From NCBI GenBank assembly GCA_904419315.1, contig CAJFQY010000001.1, forward strand, positions 173,591 through 237,590: a DNA stretch of 64,000 bases, given 5' to 3'. This DNA is from Zongyangia gallinarum (lineage in GTDB: Bacteria; Bacillota; Clostridia; Oscillospirales; Ruminococcaceae). This document shows, one piece after another, positions 34,775 to 40,848 of this stretch. Made by a program: the position numbers and the translations under genes. Numbering within the stretch: the stretch's first letter is position 1; the number at the start of each line of letters is the position of its first letter. Under the pieces are notes generated by a model. The model worked only from the letters and a program-made list of their open reading frames with translations. It was not told the origin of the DNA and searched no databases.

Positions 34775-35536
34775 TTAAAAGACATTGCGTCCGGAAAAAA
34801 TCTCAATCATTTCCCGCCGAAGGCTGTCGGTAATGTCAAGGCGGGTTTTGGGGGGGAGCTCGTAGACATCGGTGTTAAAGAGATAGTTTTGCAGGTCCAC
34901 CTCTTTGATGAGCATCTTGGTGTGGAAAAGATTGGCCTCATAGACATTGATATCCACCGCGTCATACTTGAGCAGGGTTTTCTTGTCGATATAGTCCTGG
35001 ATGGAGGTGATTTTATGATCCATAAACAGCTTTTTGCCGGCCACATCCCGGGTAAAGCCCCGGACCCGGTAATCCATGGTAATGATGTCGCTGTCAAAGC
35101 TGCCGATGAGATAGTCCAGGGTGGAGAGGGGGGTGATTTCCCCGCAGGTAGCTACGTCGATATCCACCCGGAAGGTGGCCAGGCTGGTCTCCGGATGATA
35201 CTCAGGATAGGTGTGGACGGTCACATGGCTTTTGTCCAGGTGCCCCACGACGGCGTCTCCGCCGATGGGAATCATAGAGCCTTCAGCGATGAGAAAGGTG
35301 ACACTGGCCCCCTGGGGGTCATAGTCCTGTTTGGAGATATTCAGCACATTGGCGCCGATCATCTCGGTGACATGGCTGAGGATGCCGGTGAGCCGTTCGG
35401 AATTGTACTGTTCGTCGATATAGGCGATATAATCCACCTGCTCCCGCTTGGTTTTGGCGTAACAGACATCGTAGATGTTAAAGCTGAGCGATTTTGTCAG
35501 GTTGTTAAAACCATAGAGCTTTAATTTGTTTTCCAT
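34775..35536 (-). CDS. speD: S-adenosylmethionine decarboxylase proenzyme (E. coli type)
   Basis: 253 residues, the long class 1A type. It self-cleaves at the Ser of KSHVTVHTYPE to make the pyruvoyl group, then makes decarboxylated SAM for SpeE. GGDAVVGHLDKSHV and the Cys in DVATCGEITPL support activity. The ATG is preceded by GGTGGGGAG; the 13-codon extension upstream has no better site. First gene of the polyamine operon. A leader of about 400 bases, ending in an intrinsic terminator 25-70 bases before this start, probably sets its expression. Confidence 0.95.
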   Translation of the reverse strand: MENKLKLYGFNNLTKSLSFNIYDVCYAKTKREQVDYIAYIDEQYNSERLTGILSHVTEMIGANVLNISKQDYDPQGASVTFLIAEGSMIPIGGDAVVGHLDKSHVTVHTYPEYHPETSLATFRVDIDVATCGEITPLSTLDYLIGSFDSDIITMDYRVRGFTRDVAGKKLFMDHKITSIQDYIDKKTLLKYDAVDINVYEANLFHTKMLIKEVDLQNYLFNTDVYELPPKTRLDITDSLRREMIEIFSGRNVF

Positions 35537-35560
35537 ACTCCCCACCCCATCCATGTTTAT

Positions 35561-35607
35561 AAAAAGAAAACGCAAGGAATTCGGCTTTTGGCCGCATCAC
35601 TTGCGTT
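35561..35607 (-). terminator. Intrinsic terminator just upstream of speD
   Basis: On the minus strand AACGCAAG (35607-35600) pairs with CTTGCGTT (35576-35569) enclosing a CGGCC/GGCCG-like inner hairpin, followed by TTCTTTTTAT. It ends about 25 bases before the speD start, so it either ends a separate small RNA or attenuates the operon. Confidence 0.8.
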
Positions 35608-35945
35608 ACAATATCTACAAATTCAGTTGAGCCCCGGCAACCTTTTCCCTTAAAGAAAATCACCTGAGGCGGCTATGCAAATGTAGAATCAGAGTCTATA
35701 TAGCAAACATTTACTTTTACTACTCTTATTGATTGTTTCACAAGTGTGATGTGCCCCAAAAGACACACGGTTTTAAGTAACCAACTTATAAAATTTGAGC
35801 GTTCGCTCAATCAATAAGGCAACGAAAGTTGCCGCGTTCGGCATTTGACCCGGCTGTCCGTATGGCCTTAAGTCCGCCAGTGGCAGGACTGGTCAAAAAA
35901 TATTGCGATGGAAGGCTCTGTGATAAAACTACATTCACTTTCCAA
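35561..35945 (-). ncRNA. Structured leader or small RNA upstream of the polyamine operon, class not recognised
   Basis: A strong promoter at the left and a terminator at the right bound about 380 transcribed bases without a plausible gene. Long-range pairing is clear. GTGAATGTAG (35938-35929) pairs with CTACATTTGC (35686-35677) over 10 bp with two G-U pairs. Inside it CTTATTGATTG (35818-35808) pairs perfectly with CAATCAATAAG (35735-35725) over 11 bp, and TTTGACC (35897-35891) pairs with GGTCAAA (35850-35844). Local hairpins GGCAAC/GTTGCC and TTGAGCG/CGCTCAA add to this. I looked for tmRNA, RNase P, 6S, SRP, SAM-I, THF and T-box hallmarks and found none. It may be an attenuating riboswitch for speD or an independent RNA. 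Confidence 0.65.
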
Positions 35946-35950
35946 GCTGC

Positions 35951-35979
35951 ATTATAGCGGATTTATGACGAAAAAGCAA
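35951..35979 (-). promoter_or_regulatory. Promoter of the speD leader RNA
   Basis: On the minus strand TTGCTT (35979-35974) and TATAAT (35956-35951) are 17 bases apart. Transcription would start near 35944. Confidence 0.8.
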
Positions 35980-36011
35980 GTAAAATTTTCACAAAAGAAA
36001 AGGCGCCCGCA

Positions 36012-36040
36012 TTGACAGAGTCCACGGGTTGCCCTACAAT
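36012..36040 (+). promoter_or_regulatory. Sigma-A promoter of the SIS-domain gene
   Basis: TTGACA (36012-36017) and TACAAT (36035-36040) with a 17-base spacer. It diverges from the speD leader promoter about 35 bases away. Confidence 0.8.
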
Positions 36041-36070
36041 GAAGTTAAAAAGAGAAGAGGAGGAACCATC

Positions 36071-36625
36071 ATGTTCGACCAGCTCAAGCGGCTGACCTTA
36101 TCAGAACTTACACAGGTTTTCGATCGGATGACAGAGGAGGATATCCGCCCTCTGCTGGAGGCCATAAAAAAGGCAAAACGGGTGTTCCTGGTAGGCGCCG
36201 GCCGGGAAGGGCTTTCCACCAAATCCTTTGCCATGCGGCTGACCCATCTGGGAAAGACCAGCTACTGGATTTGGGACGACACCACCCCAGGCATTGGGGC
36301 GGGTGACCTGCTCATCTGCGCCAACGGCCGGGCGGATATCGACATTGTCAACATCGTGGTGGAGAAAGCCAAGGCGGCCGGCGCCACCATCGCCATGGTG
36401 ACGGCAGCCCAGGAGGGCTACCTCTACGATTACGCCGATGTCATCACCCGGGTGCCGGCGGAGGCGTTTCTGGCCAAAGGGGATTTTGTCAAATCCAAAC
36501 AGCTGATGGGCAATCTCTTCGAGCAGAGCCTGTTTCTTCTCTATGACATGCTGGCCATGCAGCTGCAACAGGAGATGGGGGTAACCCCGGAAGAGATGGA
36601 GTCCCGCCACCGCAATGTGGAATAA
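36071..36625 (+). CDS. SIS-domain sugar-phosphate isomerase, 6-phospho-3-hexuloisomerase-like
   Basis: 184 residues, the size of 6-phospho-3-hexuloisomerase (HxlB/PHI). One SIS domain covers most of it: VFLVGAGREGLSTKSFAMRL, then GAGDLLICANGR, and a C-terminal helix with LMGNLFEQSLFLLYDMLAMQ matching PHI. PHI converts hexulose-6-phosphate to fructose-6-phosphate. Its usual partner hexulose-phosphate synthase is not in this window, so another ketose phosphate may be the substrate. GAGGAGG precedes the ATG. It converges on a DeoC-like aldolase gene. Confidence 0.85.
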   Translation: MFDQLKRLTLSELTQVFDRMTEEDIRPLLEAIKKAKRVFLVGAGREGLSTKSFAMRLTHLGKTSYWIWDDTTPGIGAGDLLICANGRADIDIVNIVVEKAKAAGATIAMVTAAQEGYLYDYADVITRVPAEAFLAKGDFVKSKQLMGNLFEQSLFLLYDMLAMQLQQEMGVTPEEMESRHRNVE

Positions 36626-36635
36626 AAACGGCAAG

Positions 36636-36669
36636 AAAGAGGGAAAAGCCGCCGCTTTTCCCTCTTTTT
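36636..36669. terminator. Bidirectional terminator between the SIS gene and the DeoC-like gene
   Basis: AAAGAGGGAAAAGC pairs with GCTTTTCCCTCTTT around a four-base loop, flanked by T's on both strands. Confidence 0.85.
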
Positions 36670-36685
36670 ATCCTTCGCCAGAAGT

Positions 36686-37399
36686 TTACTTTTGATCCAG
36701 CCCCAACACCACAGGGGTAGAACGATAGCCGATGCCCATCCGGTCAATGCCCATGTCGATGAGCTCCAGAAAATGCTCCCGGGTCCGGATGCAGCCGGAG
36801 CCCTTGACCTTGCACCGGCCTTTGGCAGCCTCCATCATGGTGCGGACGACCTCTACTGTGGCACCCTTCTGCTCTCCTCCGGTATAAAAACCGGTGGAGC
36901 TTTTTACAAAGTCGGCGCCAGCCTCACAGGCCACTTCGGTGGCACGGGCCACCTCTTCAAGGGTGAGGGCGTCGGTTTCAAAGATCACCTTCACCGCCAC
37001 CTGATACTGGTGGCAGATGTCGCAGACGGCTTTGATATCCTCTCCGACCTTGTCCCAAAGGCCGCTGCGGATCCAGCCGAAGTTGGCTACGATGTCCAGT
37101 TCGTCTACATCTCCCCGTTTGCAGTAGCTTTCCGCCTGCATCACCTTGGACTGGGTGGTGGAGAGGCCGAAGGGAAAGTCGCAGACCACACAGATGCCGG
37201 TGTCGGTGCCCCGGGTCAGCTGGGCGGCAATATCCAGGGAAGCGGGGTTGACACAGACGGTTTTGCAACCATAGTCAACGCCTTCCTGGATGTAACGGCG
37301 GATATCCTCCTGGGTAAATTCCGGTTTGAGCACAGATTGATCAATGTAAGCAGCCAGTTCCCGCGGGGTCATCTGGCTGGCCGGTTTGGTGGGTTTCAT
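36686..37399 (-). CDS. DeoC/LacD-type class I aldolase (deoxyribose-phosphate aldolase family)
   Basis: 237 residues, a TIM barrel. The N-terminus AAYIDQSVLKPEFTQEDI matches the DeoC opening (IDHT.L.P..T..DI). VCVNPASLDIAAQLT and the Schiff-base lysine region DFVKSSTGFYTGG are present. The end KGSGCIRTREHFLELIDMG diverges from the usual KASGGIRT, so a substrate other than deoxyribose-5-phosphate is possible. AAGGAGG lies about eight bases before the ATG; the frame is open 11 codons further without a site. It is divergent from an MFS transporter gene. Confidence 0.88.
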   Translation of the reverse strand: MKPTKPASQMTPRELAAYIDQSVLKPEFTQEDIRRYIQEGVDYGCKTVCVNPASLDIAAQLTRGTDTGICVVCDFPFGLSTTQSKVMQAESYCKRGDVDELDIVANFGWIRSGLWDKVGEDIKAVCDICHQYQVAVKVIFETDALTLEEVARATEVACEAGADFVKSSTGFYTGGEQKGATVEVVRTMMEAAKGRCKVKGSGCIRTREHFLELIDMGIDRMGIGYRSTPVVLGLDQK

Positions 37400-37481
37400 C
37401 AAAACGCCTCCTTGTGGGGAAAGCCCCTTCATTTAAGACCATCATAGGACCTTTCTATACCTCTGTCAAGGGATAGACCCT

Positions 37482-37510
37482 TTGCATCAGAGTAAAATCA
37501 GGTATATAAT
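37482..37510 (+). promoter_or_regulatory. Promoter of the MFS transporter gene
   Basis: TTGCAT (37482-37487) and TATAAT (37505-37510) with a 17-base spacer, 29 bases before the ATG. Confidence 0.7.
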
Positions 37511-37539
37511 GGAAATAAAAATAACAGGGGGAATGACAA

Positions 37540-38709
37540 ATGCAAAAAGAAAGAAGAAATCGCGGCATACTTTTGGCGATTGTAGTGTTGTTTTGGTTCG
37601 CCCAATATGTATATGTGCCTTTCCAGACGCCTTACCTGACCTCCCTTCAGGTGTCGGCCGCCTTTATCGGGGTCATTGTAGGCGCCTATGGGGTGACACA
37701 GATGACCCTGCGGCTGCCGGTGGGAGTGCTGGCCGATTTTCGGGGCAGACATAAAGGTTTCATCTTTCTCGGTGCCCTTCTTGCGGGAGCAGCGTCAGCC
37801 CTCCGGCTTCTCTTCCCCGGAGGTGTGGGATTTTTGATCGCCAACCTGCTTTCAGGATGCGCCTCCTCCATGTGGATTTCCTTTATGGTTCTTTACACCA
37901 GCTTCTTTGGCAGCGATCAGCAGCAGTCGGCCACCAGCCGGATCATCATGTTCAACAATGTGGGGGTTCTTCTGGGCTTTCTGGCGGGAACCCTCTGTTA
38001 TGGACGGTTTGGCATGAGCCTGCTCACCACCATGAGCGCTATAGCCGGTTTTGCGGGCGCGGGACTGAGCTTGCTCCTTCGAGAGGAAAAGCCGCCGGTG
38101 AAAAATGTTTCGGTGGGAGGGCTGTTGAAAATCTGCCTCAACGGCCGGCTGATCATTTTCGCCCTCTTTGCCTTGATCCAGCAGGGCATTCAGATGGCGA
38201 CCACCATGTCCTTTACCACCCAGATCCTGGAGGACCTGGGCGCAAGTTCTGCCCTGATCGGTTATGCTTCTATTTTATATATGCTTTCCGCCGTATTCTT
38301 CGCCTGGCTTGCCTCCACCCGAGTCTGCGCTACACATGGGCCAAAGGTGTGGATTCCCAGCGTGTTCGTAGTTGTGGCCCTTTACTGCCTGCTGGTGGGA
38401 AATGTGGCCAGCATTCCCGTCATCTTCCTGCTCCAGATTCTCCCTGGTATGTCCACCGGAGTGCTGCTCTCCTACATTATTTCGGAGGCCATGACCGAGG
38501 TGCCACCAGCCCAGAAGTCCACAGCCATGGGATTTTTCCAGGCGGTTTACGCTATCGGCATGACCACTTTCCCCATGCTCACCGGCGCTTTGGCCGAGCA
38601 TATTTCGGTGGCGTCCGCCTATGACGTGCTGGCGGTGACAGCCCTGATCGGAGCGGTTGCCTCAGCGGCATTTTATCTGGGAAAACGGAAAGGGAAAAAG
38701 AGAAACTGA
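37540..38709 (+). CDS. Major facilitator superfamily transporter
   Basis: 389 residues with about 12 predicted membrane helices. The loop 2-3 motif of MFS proteins is seen as GVLADFRGRHKGFI. The N-terminus is short and basic, as in sugar and drug porters. GGGGGA lies before the ATG. Neighbours are a DeoC-like aldolase (divergent) and a GntR/UTRA regulator (convergent), so uptake or release of a sugar or related metabolite is plausible, but the substrate is unknown. Confidence 0.9.
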   Translation: MQKERRNRGILLAIVVLFWFAQYVYVPFQTPYLTSLQVSAAFIGVIVGAYGVTQMTLRLPVGVLADFRGRHKGFIFLGALLAGAASALRLLFPGGVGFLIANLLSGCASSMWISFMVLYTSFFGSDQQQSATSRIIMFNNVGVLLGFLAGTLCYGRFGMSLLTTMSAIAGFAGAGLSLLLREEKPPVKNVSVGGLLKICLNGRLIIFALFALIQQGIQMATTMSFTTQILEDLGASSALIGYASILYMLSAVFFAWLASTRVCATHGPKVWIPSVFVVVALYCLLVGNVASIPVIFLLQILPGMSTGVLLSYIISEAMTEVPPAQKSTAMGFFQAVYAIGMTTFPMLTGALAEHISVASAYDVLAVTALIGAVASAAFYLGKRKGKKRN

Positions 38710-38715
38710 ATTGAT

Positions 38716-38744
38716 AAAAAGGCAGCCGAAAGGCTGCCTTTTTT
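38716..38744. terminator. Bidirectional terminator between the MFS and GntR genes
   Basis: AAAAAGGCAGCC pairs with GGCTGCCTTTTT around GAAA, with T-runs in both directions. Confidence 0.88.
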
Positions 38745-38746
38745 GC

Positions 38747-39565
38747 TTAAATCTTGACCTGCCGGGTGAAATAAAAGTTGGCATGTCCGGTATGGGGAGA
38801 CTTGGAAAGTTCCAGCTGAAATGAGCACTGATCCGCCCGGGCAAAAGAGGTGGTGAATTCTAAGGCATAGCCAGAATCCAGGTAGGAGAGATGCTCCAGC
38901 TTATAGCCGGGAACCGGCTTGTCTGAGTCGTAGCGGAGCAGGGCGGCTGTTTCTTTTTCCACCAGGATGGCTTCGATCCGTTCAGACACATGATCTACCT
39001 GGATGGAAAACCGGTTGCTCAGCACATGATAGAGGGAAGCCGACTCAAAGTTGACCTGCTCAATGCCGCCGCAAAGGTAATAAGGGATGTAGGCGTTTTC
39101 CAGAATGATGGGCTGGCCGTTGGCGCACCGTAGCCGGGAGAGAAAGAAGGCGTAATTCCGCCCTTGGGGCAGCGTCAGCTTCTCCCGAAGGGAGGGATCA
39201 TTTACCTCCACTACCTTCTGATCTAGAACGATGGAAGAGGGGATAAACCCATTTTCCAGAAGATTGTCGGTGTAACCATAGAGATATTCAATATTGCGGC
39301 GCAATTTTTTATCGGTGATAAAGGAACCTTTGCCCCGATAGCGGATGAGGAGTCCCTCCTCCACCAGCCGGTTCATACATTGGCGTACTGTGGTCCGGCT
39401 GATCCCGAGGATTTCACACAGGCTGTTCTCCGGAATCATCTTTTCGCCGGGCTTCAGGATCCCGGCTTGGATTTGAATCCGGATATAGGATGCCAACTGG
39501 GCATAGAGGGAGACGTTGCTTTCTGGAGAAAAATGAAATGTTTCTTTGAAGTAGGCTGGATCCAC
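38747..39565 (-). CDS. GntR-family regulator with UTRA effector domain
   Basis: 272 residues. A winged helix (about 18-85) has the GntR core GEKMIPENSLCEILGISRTT, then VRQCMNRLVEEGLLIRYRGK. The UTRA ligand-binding domain follows (about 105-265). HutC/FarR-type members usually repress an adjacent transport or catabolic gene and release DNA on binding a phosphorylated sugar, amino sugar or similar effector. The start is a GTG with GGAGG seven bases upstream. Palindromic repeats overlap its own promoter, implying autoregulation. The MFS and DeoC genes are possible targets. Confidence 0.93.
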   Translation of the reverse strand: MDPAYFKETFHFSPESNVSLYAQLASYIRIQIQAGILKPGEKMIPENSLCEILGISRTTVRQCMNRLVEEGLLIRYRGKGSFITDKKLRRNIEYLYGYTDNLLENGFIPSSIVLDQKVVEVNDPSLREKLTLPQGRNYAFFLSRLRCANGQPIILENAYIPYYLCGGIEQVNFESASLYHVLSNRFSIQVDHVSERIEAILVEKETAALLRYDSDKPVPGYKLEHLSYLDSGYALEFTTSFARADQCSFQLELSKSPHTGHANFYFTRQVKI

Positions 39566-39590
39566 TGTTAGTCCTCCCCAATCAATATTT

Positions 39591-39627
39591 TGTATCTCAT
39601 TGTATCATACATTCAATACATAGTAAA
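39591..39627 (-). promoter_or_regulatory. Promoter of the GntR gene with overlapping operator-like repeats
   Basis: On the minus strand TTTACT (39627-39622) and TACAAT (39604-39599) are 17 bases apart. A perfect palindrome TGTATCATACA (39601-39611) and flanking half-sites TGTAT (39591-39595) and ATACA (39616-39620) overlap the -10 and spacer. This is the expected layout for repression by the gene product. Confidence 0.65.
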
Positions 39628-39736
39628 TCGGATTGTAAAATTTTACATATCTTCATGAAAAAGGAGAATTTTAAATTGACAATGGCGGAGGAGAACCGGA
39701 AATGGGCATTGATTATAAAAAAATTCAGTCAAAACC

Positions 39737-39765
39737 TTTCACAAAGAAGGGTTTCGTACTATAAT
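39737..39765 (+). promoter_or_regulatory. Probable promoter of the cysteine-synthase-like gene
   Basis: TATAAT (39760-39765) with a weak -35, TTTCAC (39737-39742), 17 bases upstream. The transcript would start near 39772, which supports the GTG start at 39813. Confidence 0.5.
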
Positions 39766-39812
39766 ATAGCAATGTACGATTTATTTTTGGGATGAATGGG
39801 AGAGAAGAACCT

Positions 39813-40742
39813 GTGGTATATAATAATGTGTTAGAGGCGGTTGGACACACCCCCATGATCCGGCTGCAGCGGATGACAAAACCGGATTCCGCCGAGGTGC
39901 TGGTAAAATACGAAGGGCTTAATGTTGGCGGCTCCATCAAAACGCGGACGGCACTGAATATGATCGAGGCGGCGGAGCGTCAGGGGCTGATCCATGAGGA
40001 CAGCATTATTGTAGAGCCTACCAGCGGCAACCAGGGCATTGGGCTTGCCCTCATCGGTGCGGTCAAGGGCTATAAGACCGTCATCATCATGCCTGATTCG
40101 GTCAGTGAGGAACGCCGGAAACTGGTGCGCCACTATGGCGCCAGCGTTGTGCTGATCCACGATGACGGGGATATTGGCGCCTGTATTGAGGAGTGTTTGC
40201 AAACAGCCATGCGCATGGCAAAAGAAGACCCCAAGGTCTATGTGCCCCAGCAGTTTAGCAACCCCGCCAATCCCAGAGTCCACCGGCACCGCACTGCCCT
40301 GGAAATCCTGGAGCAGGTGGCGGGCCCCATCGATGGATTCTGCTCCGGCGTAGGAACCGGCGGCACCATCAGCGGAATTGGTGAGGTGCTCAAGGCCCAG
40401 AATCCCCAGATCACCATCTGGGCGGTGGAGCCGGAAAACGCGGCGATCCTGGCGGGAGGCAATATCGGCACCCATCTGCAGATGGGGATCGGCGACGGGC
40501 TTATTCCGGAAAACCTAAACCAGCAGATCTATGACGATATCTATATTGTCACCGATGACGAGGCCATTGAAACTGCCCGGAATCTGGCTAGGTTAGAGGG
40601 GCTGATGTGCGGCATCTCCAGCGGAACCAATGTGGCGGCAGCGCTGAAACTGGCAGAAAAGCTAGGCAAGGGTAAAACGGTGGTCACCATCCTGCCCGAC
40701 ACGGCAGAGCGGTATTTCAGTACCCCCCTGTTTGACGAATAA
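39813..40742 (+). CDS. PLP-dependent cysteine-synthase-family enzyme (CysK-like, variant active site)
   Basis: 309 residues, type II PLP fold. It opens MVYNNVLEAVGHTPMIRL like cysteine synthases. The PLP lysine motif reads LNVGGSIKTRTA instead of the usual NP.GS.KDR. TSGNQGIG (substrate loop), GTGGTISGIGEVL (phosphate-binding) and CGISSGTNVAAA are intact. It may make cysteine from O-acetylserine, or carry out another beta-replacement such as diaminopropionate or cystathionine formation. The GTG start is chosen because GGGAGAG lies eight bases upstream; an earlier ATG (39792) has no ribosome site. Single-gene unit. Confidence 0.85.
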   Translation: MVYNNVLEAVGHTPMIRLQRMTKPDSAEVLVKYEGLNVGGSIKTRTALNMIEAAERQGLIHEDSIIVEPTSGNQGIGLALIGAVKGYKTVIIMPDSVSEERRKLVRHYGASVVLIHDDGDIGACIEECLQTAMRMAKEDPKVYVPQQFSNPANPRVHRHRTALEILEQVAGPIDGFCSGVGTGGTISGIGEVLKAQNPQITIWAVEPENAAILAGGNIGTHLQMGIGDGLIPENLNQQIYDDIYIVTDDEAIETARNLARLEGLMCGISSGTNVAAALKLAEKLGKGKTVVTILPDTAERYFSTPLFDE

Positions 40743-40750
40743 TCCCGATC

Positions 40751-40786
40751 AAAAGTCCCCGGCTTCTTTGAAAGCCGGGGACTTTT
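40751..40786. terminator. Bidirectional terminator between the CysK-like gene and the beta-helix protein gene
   Basis: AAAAGTCCCCGGC pairs with GCCGGGGACTTTT around a ten-base loop, with T and A runs at the ends. Confidence 0.85.
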
Positions 40787-40848
40787 AGCAGGCATGGGGC
40801 CGGATTTATCCGAACCGGCGCTTTTAAGACGAAACTTTAACCCAAAGG

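Noticed and set aside
35561..35945. tmRNA, RNase P RNA, 6S RNA, SRP RNA or SAM riboswitch
   Set aside because: No tRNA-like ends or tag reading frame, no GAGGAAAGTCC-type core, no GGAAGCAGC loop, and no SAM-I core were found on the transcribed strand. The short match GCCCCGGCAACC to SAM-I lies on the other strand and lacks its partners.
39681..39794. 37-codon frame ending in an ATGA overlap with the first ATG of the CysK-like gene
   Set aside because: It has no ribosome site, spans the predicted -10 of the gene, and the gene itself likely starts later at GTG 39813.
39804..39812. Start of the CysK-like gene at the earlier ATG 39792
   Set aside because: GGGAGAG falls between the two candidates and is well spaced only for the GTG at 39813, which also gives the usual short N-terminus of the family.
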